Shown: in pieces, positions 1 to 7,495 of the stretch
Numbering within the stretch: position 1 is the first letter of the stretch
Layout: each line of letters opens with the position of its first letter
Source: CAUZSH01 sp963582935
Lineage (GTDB): Bacteria > Pseudomonadota > Gammaproteobacteria > Francisellales > Francisellaceae
Assembly (NCBI GenBank): GCA_963582935.1
Contig: CAUZSH010000064.1
Coordinates: 1 to 12,136 of the forward strand
Reading direction: 5' to 3'
Length of the DNA: 12,136 bases
Position numbers and translations under genes: made by a program
Notes under the pieces: generated by a model
Databases searched by the model: none
What the model saw: the letters and a program-made list of their open reading frames with translations, nothing else
What the model was told of the DNA's origin: nothing

Positions 1-1138
1 TTGTAAAGTATGAGAATATGAATGGTGGTATTCCAATGAATAAAAAAGCGGAAAAAGCAAAAGCAGTGGCTAATAGCGTATATCTATACCTGACAGGTAG
101 TCGCCTAGACAATAATAGTAATTGCAGAACAGCAGACACTCCTTGAGGTAACGCAAATACAAAACAATAGATATATAGGGCTATCCATGACCCAGAGTTG
201 ATGGCGAAATACATGGGCACAGTTAAACACAAAGATAATAGTGATCCTATACTAAAAACTGCTTTAATATTAGTTATGTCAGCTAATACGCCACCAATAA
301 CTGCACCGACAACTATTCCGGACAGAATAAAAGTAGTTATATGTGCTGTTAAGTCAGGATTCGCATATTTTAATGATATGAAGCTTGGCAAATAAACCAT
401 AAAAGCCCCCCAAAAGAGTTGAACTCCTGCCAACGCCAGTACACTTAACATTAAAACTACCTTATAATTACTGAACATTGCTTTTATCGTATTCTTATAT
501 TCACCTCTTTTAATACTGTTTTTAAATTCATCTGATTCAGCAATGTTTTTTCTTGCATTATAACTGTGGAATATCATAAGACCACCAAATACATAAGCAA
601 TTCTCCAGCCGTATTGTGTAAACGCTTCGTGTGACATGTATGTTGAAAGTAACATATAGGTTCCTTGCGCTAGCAAAACCCCTACTACTGACATTAACAC
701 AATACACATAATGAGTATCGGCACATGCTTTTTATATTTTTCTGAGATAATGATGACTGCGCCTGATATTTCCCCACCAAAAGACACTCCTTGTATAAAC
801 CTAAGAGCAATAAGAAATACTACCGCAAAGACACCAATGTATTGATGTGGGGGTATGAATGCCATAGCAATTGAACTCAAAGCCATTACGACTATTGTTT
901 TCTTAAAGGAATGAACCCTTCCTTGTTTATCACCCCAATATCCAAATATTAAAGCACCACTTATTCTAGCTAGGTAGCCTACTGCAAAAATAATAAAAAT
1001 CCACAGGACTGAATGTTTGTTAACGCTACCAAAGAAAGCATAATTCAGTTGTATAGCGAATAAGCTAAATAAGTAAAAATCAAAGGATTCAAACATAGTC
1101 CCCAATCCAGCAATAAATACTAGTTTAGATTTCTTCAT
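1..1138 (-). CDS. MFS transporter, metabolite:H+ symporter (ProP-like) family, 3' end outside window
   Basis: An open frame of 379 codons runs from an ATG at 1138 off the left edge, so the C-terminus is missing. The protein is very hydrophobic, with many candidate membrane helices. Between the second and third helices lies the MFS signature loop GYWGDKQGRVHSFKKT (about residues 67-82). About residue 115 onward reads RFIQGVSFGGEISGA, the pattern of the MHS group (ProP, KgtP and related proton-coupled carriers). A third family mark is QYGWRIAYVFGG before the central cytoplasmic loop, which carries the usual E-S-x-E-F element (ESDEFK). It should be an inner-membrane proton symporter for a small organic solute; the substrate cannot be read from sequence. 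The Shine-Dalgarno site is weak (AAGAG about 8 bases before the ATG), and a TTG two codons upstream is an alternative start. No frameshift or internal stop is seen. Confidence 0.85.
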   Translation of the reverse strand, partial: MKKSKLVFIAGLGTMFESFDFYLFSLFAIQLNYAFFGSVNKHSVLWIFIIFAVGYLARISGALIFGYWGDKQGRVHSFKKTIVVMALSSIAMAFIPPHQYIGVFAVVFLIALRFIQGVSFGGEISGAVIIISEKYKKHVPILIMCIVLMSVVGVLLAQGTYMLLSTYMSHEAFTQYGWRIAYVFGGLMIFHSYNARKNIAESDEFKNSIKRGEYKNTIKAMFSNYKVVLMLSVLALAGVQLFWGAFMVYLPSFISLKYANPDLTAHITTFILSGIVVGAVIGGVLADITNIKAVFSIGSLLSLCLTVPMYFAINSGSWIALYIYCFVFALPQGVSAVLQLLLLSRRLPVRYRYTLLATAFAFSAFLFIGIPPFIFSYFT

Positions 1139-1168
1139 ACTCAAGACTCTTAATTTTAAATTAATTGA

Positions 1169-1177
1169 ATTTTAGCA
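1169..1177 (-). promoter_or_regulatory. Possible extended -10 promoter of the MFS gene
   Basis: On the minus strand this reads TGCTAAAAT, an extended -10 box (TGn plus TAAAAT), 31 bases before the ATG at 1138. No convincing -35 box is present 16-18 bases upstream, which is tolerated in extended -10 promoters. Seen by eye only. Confidence 0.35.
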
Positions 1178-1293
1178 TAAATTTCATTAGTGGGGGATTT
1201 TTTAAAAAACCTCTATGGTTGGGTTCTTATAAAGATCTGGGCCAAATGTTCTATATATTAGGAAATCTCAATTACAAAAGTGTCCCAATTTGA

Positions 1294-1656
1294 CGTGGTA
1301 GCTCAGTTTATGCTCACAACGAATCCTATCCACTGCTTAGCCGAGGCCTACGTTCAGACCAAGGTATCTACGCAGCCAGTACGCTTTCAAACTATGATAA
1401 AGAGCGAATACAAAATATGACTTTGATGATTATTCATGAAATAAAAAATGCTCGCGCATCAAATCAAGATGTGGAGGAAAAAGTGGTCAGCATGTTTGGT
1501 AAACAGTATGTGGATTTAGAAAAAAAACAGGGACTCACTGACGAAGAGTATCGTCAAATCTCAAATATGCGCCTCCAAGCTAAAGCTGCACTCCTAGCGG
1601 AAAGCGATCATAACCACCTCCAAGAGCAAGATACAAAAAATCTTCTTAAAAAATAA
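1294..1656 (+). pseudogene. 3' fragment of an unrecognised protein gene
   Basis: The frame is open from just after a TGA at 1291-1293 to a TAA at 1654-1656 (120 codons). The only ATG that could start it is at 1417, which would give 79 aa, but it has no good ribosome site (a weak AAAGAG lies about 16 bases upstream). The frame still reads like protein before that ATG (SRGLRSDQGIYAASTLSNYD), so the original gene probably began further upstream and has lost its 5' part. The C-terminal part is hydrophilic, rich in Lys, Glu and Gln, and probably helical (VEEKVVSMFGKQYVDLEKKQ). I do not recognise a family. A second, shorter plus-strand frame is also open over 1261-1419, so the upstream boundary is uncertain. 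Its last 11 bases overlap the end of the convergent DinB-like gene. It may be an expressed 79-aa protein or a remnant; the remnant seems more likely. Confidence 0.45.
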
Positions 1657-2695
1657 AGCTCACCTGAAAAGCCTCTTTTTTTGCTTCTTCGGTTAATTTT
1701 ACACCTACGCCAATGCTTTTGATATGTCGACCTTTCGCAGATTCAAATAAAGACCTCATAATTTTCTTAAACCGCCCAAGGTCATTGACCGCTGATTTCA
1801 TTTCTTTACTTTTGCGCTTACCATCGTCATATTTAATGGTAATAAACTGCGCTTTTATGGGTTGCCGAACACCCTTTAATTTTAAATCTAAAGACTTAAC
1901 CAGTTCATCTAAATAAAAATTACACTCATCCAATACTTGTAATCCAAGTGGAAACTTATGTGTAACGGCTAAATATTTTTTCTGATCTTCGAGCTTAATT
2001 TTTCGCTCATCTCGTCCAAAAGCATAATTGTGTAATTTTTTCCCATAAGAAACCCCACACATTTGAATCAACTTTTCTTTAGAGACTTTTTGTAAATCAC
2101 CGCAAGATAAAACATCCATCGCATGAAACCTTTGTTGTGTTGCTTTACCCAACGCAGGTATTCTTGAAATAGGTAAATCCCTCATCACCTCATCTCTTTG
2201 TGTTTCACTCAGAATAAACAATCCACTTGGTTCGGCCCAACCTAAAGCAATACTTGCTAATAGCTTGTTCTGCCCGACACCAATAGCCGCATTCAGAGAC
2301 TCATTTTTAAAAATGGCTTTTTGAATCTTATCTGCCAGCCATAAAATACTATATTGGGCATCTTGGTTATCCTCAACATCAATGTAATATTCACCTAATG
2401 ATAATGCCTCAACCTTATCAGTATACGTCATTAGAAGATTTCTAACCCTAGCATTCACTTCTTTACATTTTTCTACATCTGACTGCTGAAACACGATGCT
2501 CTGGCACAAACGTTTGGCTTCTGGGATACTTTGCCCCCCCTTAATGCCATAAGCGCTCGCAACAGCATTACAACTCATCACAATCCCTTTATCACCACGA
2601 CTCCCAATCACCACGGGCTTTGCTAACAGTGAATGATCGTCCTGAGTCGTGACGGTTGCTTGGAAATTGCTTATTTTAATATGGATAATCTTCAA
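1646..2695 (-). CDS. DinB/Pol IV-like Y-family polymerase with a degenerate active site
   Basis: The 349-aa product matches E. coli DNA polymerase IV (351 aa) along its whole length: palm/fingers, thumb with the helix-hairpin-helix segment LPISRIPALGKATQQRF (174-190), and a C-terminal little finger. The residues that define the enzyme are altered. By hand alignment to E. coli DinB: Asp8 is Lys7, Asp10 is Ser9, the steric gate Phe13 is Gln12, Tyr46 and Arg49 of the triphosphate pocket are Ala44 and Ser47, Asp103 is Gly101 (SLGEYYIDV for SLDEAYLDV), and Lys157 is Glu155. Glu104 is kept as Glu102. The C-terminal hexapeptide QVSFIF (344-349) lines up with the clamp-binding QLVLGL of E. coli Pol IV. 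The family copies damaged templates; this member should not polymerise. The start is TTG at 2695 with AAAGG 9 bases upstream. No LexA-type CTGT-N8-ACAG box was seen. The family assignment is secure; a non-catalytic, ImuB-like role is inference. Confidence 0.88.
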   Translation of the reverse strand: MKIIHIKISNFQATVTTQDDHSLLAKPVVIGSRGDKGIVMSCNAVASAYGIKGGQSIPEAKRLCQSIVFQQSDVEKCKEVNARVRNLLMTYTDKVEALSLGEYYIDVEDNQDAQYSILWLADKIQKAIFKNESLNAAIGVGQNKLLASIALGWAEPSGLFILSETQRDEVMRDLPISRIPALGKATQQRFHAMDVLSCGDLQKVSKEKLIQMCGVSYGKKLHNYAFGRDERKIKLEDQKKYLAVTHKFPLGLQVLDECNFYLDELVKSLDLKLKGVRQPIKAQFITIKYDDGKRKSKEMKSAVNDLGRFKKIMRSLFESAKGRHIKSIGVGVKLTEEAKKEAFQVSFIF

Positions 2696-2839
2696 TTTAT
2701 AAAACCTTTCAACGAATAACGATTATGATCTGCATAAAATTCAGCAACATTGTATCATATCTTCACATTGGTTCTGTCTGTTTTTTTAGCACTATTATCG
2801 TATAACCCTAAAGTGCCATAATCCCTACATTTCCTGACT

Positions 2840-2867
2840 TTGAGAGCCTATTTTGAAAATTTATCAT
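2840..2867 (+). promoter_or_regulatory. Possible promoter of the HU gene
   Basis: TTGAGA (2840-2845) and TATCAT (2862-2867) are separated by 16 bases and would give a leader of about 85 bases before the HU ATG. The rest of the 263-base gap between the divergent DinB-like and HU starts (2696-2958) holds no gene I can support. A frame entered from a TTG at 2872 would add a hydrophobic extension to HU, but the strong ribosome site at 2945-2950 argues against its use. Confidence 0.35.
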
Positions 2868-2958
2868 TATTTTGCAAAAAAAAACTGCTCCCATCTTTAC
2901 ATCCTTCATTTTGCTCGCTACTTTCAGTAGTGTTCAACCAAAAAAGAGGATAAACAAA

Positions 2959-3255
2959 ATGTCTGATAAATCATTATCAAAAGTGGATCTAGCAAAATGT
3001 CTGGTTCAAAACTGCAAACAGTATGATACGCAAACTGAAGCGCTTAAGGCAGTTAATGCCGTACTTGGATGCATTGAAATGAATTTAAAAGATGGTAACG
3101 ATATTGCACTTATTGGCTTTGGAAAATTTGAAGTTAGGCATCGCCCAGAACGCCAAGGTCGCAATCCATCAACAGGTGAAGCCATGACCATTAGAGCTTC
3201 TAATGCTGTTGGGTTTAAAGCAGGTAAAGCTTTAAAAGATGCCGTCAATAGTTGA
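2959..3255 (+). CDS. HU-family nucleoid DNA-binding protein
   Basis: The 98-aa product is a complete HU/IHF-superfamily protein: an N-terminal helical dimerisation part (about residues 5-45), the beta saddle IALIGFGKFEVRHR, the DNA-bending arm with GRNPSTGE (67-74, intercalating Pro70), and the closing helix FKAGKALKDAV. FKAGKALKDAV and the overall match favour HU over IHF. It should dimerise and bend DNA without strong sequence preference in the nucleoid. The start is chosen at ATG 2959 because AGAGGA lies 8 bases upstream; the longer frame from TTG 2872 is unlikely. There are a few extra residues at the N-terminus compared with E. coli HU. It is monocistronic, divergent from the DinB-like gene and convergent with ctpA. 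A second, truncated paralogue lies at 11732-11860. Confidence 0.93.
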   Translation: MSDKSLSKVDLAKCLVQNCKQYDTQTEALKAVNAVLGCIEMNLKDGNDIALIGFGKFEVRHRPERQGRNPSTGEAMTIRASNAVGFKAGKALKDAVNS

Positions 3256-3343
3256 TAACTAGGCTTCATCAAATACAGCGACATGTTCACATATAATATT
3301 TCTACAATTACTGCTTCTGCGGGAATTTTTTTGTCCAAAATAT

Positions 3344-4756
3344 TTATCGCTGATAAATTGCCAATGCTTTTAAAACGGTTAAGGCTTCACTTAATTGATA
3401 GTCTGTATACATTAGTGGTTTATCTTTATCATCTTCTAATGCCTGCTCACCCGCTTCAGAAAATTCTTTGACCAACTCAGCATCATTGCTGCTACTTTCA
3501 GCTGGCACCGCTATCTCTTCGACAGTACCTTCTTTTGATTCTGTAGCATCATCATTATCCTCATGCTCTAAAGAATTTTTTAAATCTGCTTCTCGAGTGC
3601 GCCACTCTTCTTTTATTTTTTCCTTTTCAGCATCGTAAGGCACATCAATAGATTCAACGATAATATCTGGTGTCACACCTTCTCCTTGAATCTCATGCCC
3701 ATTAGGTGTGTAATAACGTGCCGTGGTAAGTTTAACGGCTGTTTTACTATCCAGTGGTAAAACTGTTTGCACAGAACCTTTTCCAAAGGTTTTAATGCCC
3801 ATAATCACTGCACGACCATGATCTTGCAACGCACCTGCAACAATCTCAGAAGCCGAAGCTGTACCACTATTCACCAGCACAACCATCGGCAAACGATGGA
3901 CATGATCTTTGGTGGTGACATTTCCGATGTATTTAAAAGACTCTAATCGTCCCTTGGTAAAAACAATTTTTTTATTCTCGAGTAGCTCATTCACATCTAA
4001 AAAAGCATCTGCCACATCAACTGCTGCTTGAAGTACACCACCGGGGTTATTCCTTAAATCCAAAATAATCCCTTTTAGCTTTCCGTCCGTATCTGACTCA
4101 AGCTCATTGATCGCTTTTAATAAATCTTTACCAGTATTTGTTTGAAATATGCTAATGCGAATATAACCATAATTTTTATCAAGCACTTTTGTTTTAATAC
4201 TATTCACTTTGATAATATCTCTGACAATAGCCAGCTTAATAGGATTGCTTTCACCAACACGAATAATGGTCAAATGAATCTCTGTGCCTTTTTCCCCGCG
4301 CATTTTATTAACGGCTTCCGTCAAGGTCATCCCTTTTACTGGTTTACCATCGATCTTAACAATGAGATCACCTGACTCAATTCCTGCTTTATGGGCAGGC
4401 GTATCATCAATAGGTGAGATCACTTTTATCACACCATGTTCCGTAGTGACTTCAATACCAAGTCCGCCAAACTCGCCTTTAGTCGAAACATTTAAATCAG
4501 CATATTCCTTTTCATCTAAATAAGTAGAGTGAGGATCTAAGGTTTCCAACATACCTTGAATTGCGGCATCTAATATATCTTTATCTGTAACAGGCTCCAC
4601 ATACAGATTCCGAATAATATCAACGGCTTGTGTGAATTTATACACATGCCTTACAGGAAGTTCTATTTTCGCTTGGCTTGATATAGCATTGACTATTGGC
4701 AGGGAAAATAGAGCCGCACTCAACAATATTGGTAGTAATTTCCGTGAGTAACCCAT
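3344..4756 (-). CDS. ctpA: S41 carboxyl-terminal processing protease (CtpA)
   Basis: The 470-aa protein has an N-terminal signal sequence or anchor (MGYSRKLLPILLSAALFSLP), a PDZ domain at about 95-177 (GGLGIEVTTEHGVIKVISP then GIESGDLIVKIDGKPV), and an S41 protease domain with LDLRNNPGG, NSGTASASE and TFGKGSVQT. By spacing to Prc and D1 protease, the catalytic pair is Ser301 and Lys326. CtpA proteases act in the periplasm, cutting protein C-termini, including regulators of peptidoglycan hydrolases. The region after the protease domain (about 375-450) is unusually acidic and low in complexity. The start at 4756 has AGGA 7 bases upstream and begins a proper signal peptide; a frame from 4810 would overlap ihfA and prefix 18 unsuitable residues. 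It follows ihfA after 22 bases, so it is probably the last gene of the pheS-pheT-ihfA-ctpA operon. Confidence 0.93.
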   Translation of the reverse strand: MGYSRKLLPILLSAALFSLPIVNAISSQAKIELPVRHVYKFTQAVDIIRNLYVEPVTDKDILDAAIQGMLETLDPHSTYLDEKEYADLNVSTKGEFGGLGIEVTTEHGVIKVISPIDDTPAHKAGIESGDLIVKIDGKPVKGMTLTEAVNKMRGEKGTEIHLTIIRVGESNPIKLAIVRDIIKVNSIKTKVLDKNYGYIRISIFQTNTGKDLLKAINELESDTDGKLKGIILDLRNNPGGVLQAAVDVADAFLDVNELLENKKIVFTKGRLESFKYIGNVTTKDHVHRLPMVVLVNSGTASASEIVAGALQDHGRAVIMGIKTFGKGSVQTVLPLDSKTAVKLTTARYYTPNGHEIQGEGVTPDIIVESIDVPYDAEKEKIKEEWRTREADLKNSLEHEDNDDATESKEGTVEEIAVPAESSSNDAELVKEFSEAGEQALEDDKDKPLMYTDYQLSEALTVLKALAIYQR

Positions 4757-4778
4757 TAGAGCATCCTGTAAACGTAAA

Positions 4779-5078
4779 TTAATTCTTGTGCGATAAATTG
4801 TCCTGAACAAAATTTTTCATTTTTTGACCCGGTTTAAACGTTACAACTCGGCGTGCTGAAATCATAACATCTTCCCCAGTTTTGGGGTTTCTTCCGGGTC
4901 TTGATGTCTTATCTCTTAAAATAAGGTTGCCAAAACCAGAAAGTCGAACATCAAAGCCATTCTCCAGCGCTGAAACAAGCTCCTCATAAAATGAATCCAC
5001 AAACTCTTTCGCCTCTTTTGGTGGCAAGTCTGCATCGGATATTAAACTCTCTACAATTTCAGCTTTGGTTAATGTCAT
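4779..5078 (-). CDS. ihfA: Integration host factor subunit alpha
   Basis: The 99-aa product has the same length as E. coli IhfA and opens with the diagnostic MTLTKAEI (E. coli MALTKAEM). The saddle and arm read VRLSGFGNLILRDK and RPGRNPKTGED, followed by ISARRVVTFKPGQKMK, the IHF-alpha form rather than HU. IHF-alpha pairs with IHF-beta (not in this window) to bend DNA sharply at specific sites in transcription, replication and recombination. The start is ATG 5078, two bases after the pheT stop, with GGGAG lying over the pheT stop region 5 bases before it; a GTG at 5084 overlapping the pheT stop is possible but gives a poorer match. The pheST-ihfA order is typical of gammaproteobacteria, where IHF synthesis is tied to the pheST transcript. 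Confidence 0.96.
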   Translation of the reverse strand: MTLTKAEIVESLISDADLPPKEAKEFVDSFYEELVSALENGFDVRLSGFGNLILRDKTSRPGRNPKTGEDVMISARRVVTFKPGQKMKNFVQDNLSHKN

Positions 5079-5080
5079 TT

Positions 5081-7456
5081 TCACTCCCGCAACGTTGCAC
5101 CTGTATGTTCTTCTATATGATTCAGAACATTCGTTACAACCAAATTGATTGTATCCTCATTAAGTGTTTGCGAAGAGTCTTGTAAAATCAAGTTTATAGC
5201 GATACTTTTTTTATTTTTTGCTAAATTATCTCCTTGATATACATCAAATACCCGCACATCTTGCAATAAATGTCCCGCACTTTCTTTAACTGAATTTAAT
5301 AATGCTCTGCATTTCACATCCGCATCAACGATAACAGCTAGATCTCTGGAAATTGAGGGATATTTTGAAAGTGTCTTAAATACTGGCAGTATTGCAGTAG
5401 AAACATCATTCCATAGAAGCTCAAAAACAACAGGTGCAACGCCCTTTATTTGCATAAACTTCATGGTTTCTGGGTGCAAAACGCCAACTCTACCGATGAT
5501 TTTACCATCGCAGACAATATTTGCTGATTTTCCTGGATGCAAGTATTCACAGTCTACTAAGGTTTCCCAAGTATAGGTTAAGCCCGTTTGGCTTAATATC
5601 GCCTCTATATCTGCTTTGACACTATAGAAGTCTGTCATTACCGTTGTGCCCCAATTTAAAGATGCGACACTGCCAAAGGCCAACCCTGCAAACTTTATAG
5701 TTTCATTTTTTTGCCCATCAATCAGTTCAAATGTCACGCCTTCTTCAAAAATACGCACACGTTCCTGTTGGCGATTTAAATTCGCTTTAAATGCGGTTAA
5801 TAAACCTGGGATTAAGCTTTGACGCATCACAGCCATATCTGAGGCGATTGGATTTGATAAAGTTATACCACCACCATTAAAAAAGTATTCATCATATTTA
5901 GGATCAATAAAACTATAATTAATCACTTCATGATAACCGCGCTGCACAAAACTATTTTTTGCTGAAAGAATGGAAAGTGTTTTATCCGAAATGATTGGTT
6001 TTTTCATATCCAAGATTGGCAGATTTTCAGGAAGATTTTCATAGCCGTAAATACGTCCCACTTCTTCAATTAAATCTTCTTCAATATTAATATCAAATCG
6101 ATAAGTTGGTGCAACCACTGTCCATTCACCTTCAGAGATTCGAGTTACCGCTAACCCAAGCCCTTGCAAAACAGATTGAATATAATCATTTGAAAAGTCA
6201 CAACCCAAAACGGCGTTTACTTTTTTTGCTCGTAACGTAATCGCATGTTTCGACTTAGTCACATTGTCTAACGTCACTTCGGTAATGGGTCCCACATCAC
6301 CGCCTGCAATACCCACCAATATTTCAGTGGCACGATCCATTGCTAAGGTAGCAAGTTGAGGGTCAACACCTCGTTCAAAGCGATGCGATGAATCTGTGTG
6401 CAATCCGTATTTTCTAGCCTTGCCAGCAATCGCAATCGGGCAAAAATAAGCACTCTCTAAAAATATATGCTTCGTGTCATCGGTTACCGAAGATGCCAAT
6501 CCACCCATAATGCCGGCCAACGCCAAAATTTTAGAAGCATCTGCAATCACTAGGTCCTTACCATCAAGTGTCAATTCCGTCTCATCTAAAAGAACAAGTT
6601 TTTCACCTTTATGTGCCTTACGAACAATGATCTCTTGATCTAACTTATCAAGATCAAAGGCATGCATTGGCTGCCCAAATTCAAGTAAGACAAAGTTTGT
6701 CACATCTACCACAACAGATATGCTTCTGACACCTGAGCGGCGAAGCTTTTCTTTTAACCATAAAGGGGAAGCCGCTTTTGTATCAATATTCTTGATGATG
6801 CGACCAAGGTAACGTTTACAATCGGTACTTGCCTGAATGCTCACAGGTAGTGATTCATTTAGGACAACACTTTCAACAGAAATGGATTTCTCAATTAAGG
6901 CGGCATTGGTCAATGCGGCCACTTCACGTGCCACACCATAAACACTTAAACAGTCAGCTCGGTTTGGCGTTAAATCCACATCAATGATTGAATCATCTAA
7001 ATCCAAATATTCACGAATACAAGTGCCTACTGGCGCATCACTTGGCAAATCCATTAAGCCACCATGCCCTTCTGAAAGCCCAAGTTCTTTTTCAGAACAC
7101 ATCATGCCAAATGAAGACTCACCACGAAGCTTACTTTTTTTAATTTTAAAATCACCCGGTAAAACGGCTCCAATCAAGGCCACTGGCACTTTCATGCCAA
7201 CGTAAATATTAGGTGCGCCACAGACGATATTTAAAGGCTCATCTACATTCACAACCACTTGACAAATACGCAGTTTATCCGCATTGGGGTGTGCCACAAT
7301 TTCTTTGATTTCACCCACTACAATTTTTGAAAATTTACCGGATACAGGTTCTATCGCGTCAACTTCTAGTCCTGCCAATGTCAATCTGTCGCAAAGCGCT
7401 TGAGTGCTTAAAGCAGGATCAATATATTCTCTTAACCATTTTTCACTGAATTTCAT
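5081..7456 (-). CDS. pheT: Phenylalanine--tRNA ligase beta subunit
   Basis: The 791-aa protein is close to the 795 aa of E. coli PheT and shares its start (MKFSEKWLREYIDP). Order of domains: a tRNA-binding OB domain at about 40-150 (KIVVGEIKEIVAHPNADKL, then VCGAPN), the B3/B4 editing module at about 210-380 including HRFERGVDP, the B5 domain at about 400-475, a catalytic-like core (EEVGRIYGYENLPENLP, VMRQSLIPGLL), and a C-terminal ferredoxin-like anticodon-binding domain from about 700 (KYPSISRDLAVIVD). With PheS it forms the alpha2-beta2 enzyme that charges tRNA-Phe in the cytoplasm; the beta subunit binds tRNA and hydrolyses mischarged Tyr-tRNA. It lies 39 bases after pheS, with GGAT and AAG purine runs before its ATG. 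No frameshift was seen. Confidence 0.97.
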   Translation of the reverse strand: MKFSEKWLREYIDPALSTQALCDRLTLAGLEVDAIEPVSGKFSKIVVGEIKEIVAHPNADKLRICQVVVNVDEPLNIVCGAPNIYVGMKVPVALIGAVLPGDFKIKKSKLRGESSFGMMCSEKELGLSEGHGGLMDLPSDAPVGTCIREYLDLDDSIIDVDLTPNRADCLSVYGVAREVAALTNAALIEKSISVESVVLNESLPVSIQASTDCKRYLGRIIKNIDTKAASPLWLKEKLRRSGVRSISVVVDVTNFVLLEFGQPMHAFDLDKLDQEIIVRKAHKGEKLVLLDETELTLDGKDLVIADASKILALAGIMGGLASSVTDDTKHIFLESAYFCPIAIAGKARKYGLHTDSSHRFERGVDPQLATLAMDRATEILVGIAGGDVGPITEVTLDNVTKSKHAITLRAKKVNAVLGCDFSNDYIQSVLQGLGLAVTRISEGEWTVVAPTYRFDINIEEDLIEEVGRIYGYENLPENLPILDMKKPIISDKTLSILSAKNSFVQRGYHEVINYSFIDPKYDEYFFNGGGITLSNPIASDMAVMRQSLIPGLLTAFKANLNRQQERVRIFEEGVTFELIDGQKNETIKFAGLAFGSVASLNWGTTVMTDFYSVKADIEAILSQTGLTYTWETLVDCEYLHPGKSANIVCDGKIIGRVGVLHPETMKFMQIKGVAPVVFELLWNDVSTAILPVFKTLSKYPSISRDLAVIVDADVKCRALLNSVKESAGHLLQDVRVFDVYQGDNLAKNKKSIAINLILQDSSQTLNEDTINLVVTNVLNHIEEHTGATLRE

Positions 7457-7495
7457 GTTACTTTTTATCCTATCTTTTCATATTGTGGGGCAAAA

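Noticed and set aside
198..395. 65-codon plus-strand ORF, and similar frames opposite ctpA, pheT and pheS
   Set aside because: They lie antisense to well-supported genes and their products show no family features.
1280..1300. Similarity between CCAATTTGACGTGG here and CCAATTTAGGGGTGG on the minus strand near 11315-11335, possibly IS ends
   Set aside because: Only the CCAATTT and GTGG parts match, with a one-base length difference; there is no transposase and no target duplication to support an insertion sequence.
1290..1365. tRNA-like text (GTGGTAGCTCAGTTT) around 1295
   Set aside because: The D-arm does not close (GCTC faces GCTC), and no T-loop, anticodon arm or acceptor stem can be built in the following 80 bases.
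2696..2780. SOS (LexA) box before the DinB-like gene
   Set aside because: CTGT occurs in CTGTCTGTTTTTTT, but no ACAG follows at the required spacing.
2872..2958. Signal-peptide-like N-terminal extension of HU from a TTG at 2872
   Set aside because: The ATG at 2959 has a strong ribosome site 8 bases upstream and gives a normal HU length; an exported HU has no support.
3256..3343. Rho-independent terminator between the convergent HU and ctpA genes
   Set aside because: A T-run (after GCGGGAA) is present, but only a 3-4 bp stem can be drawn before it.
4757..4810. Longer CtpA start at 4810
   Set aside because: It would overlap ihfA and put a basic stretch before the signal sequence; ATG 4756 has AGGA at good spacing.
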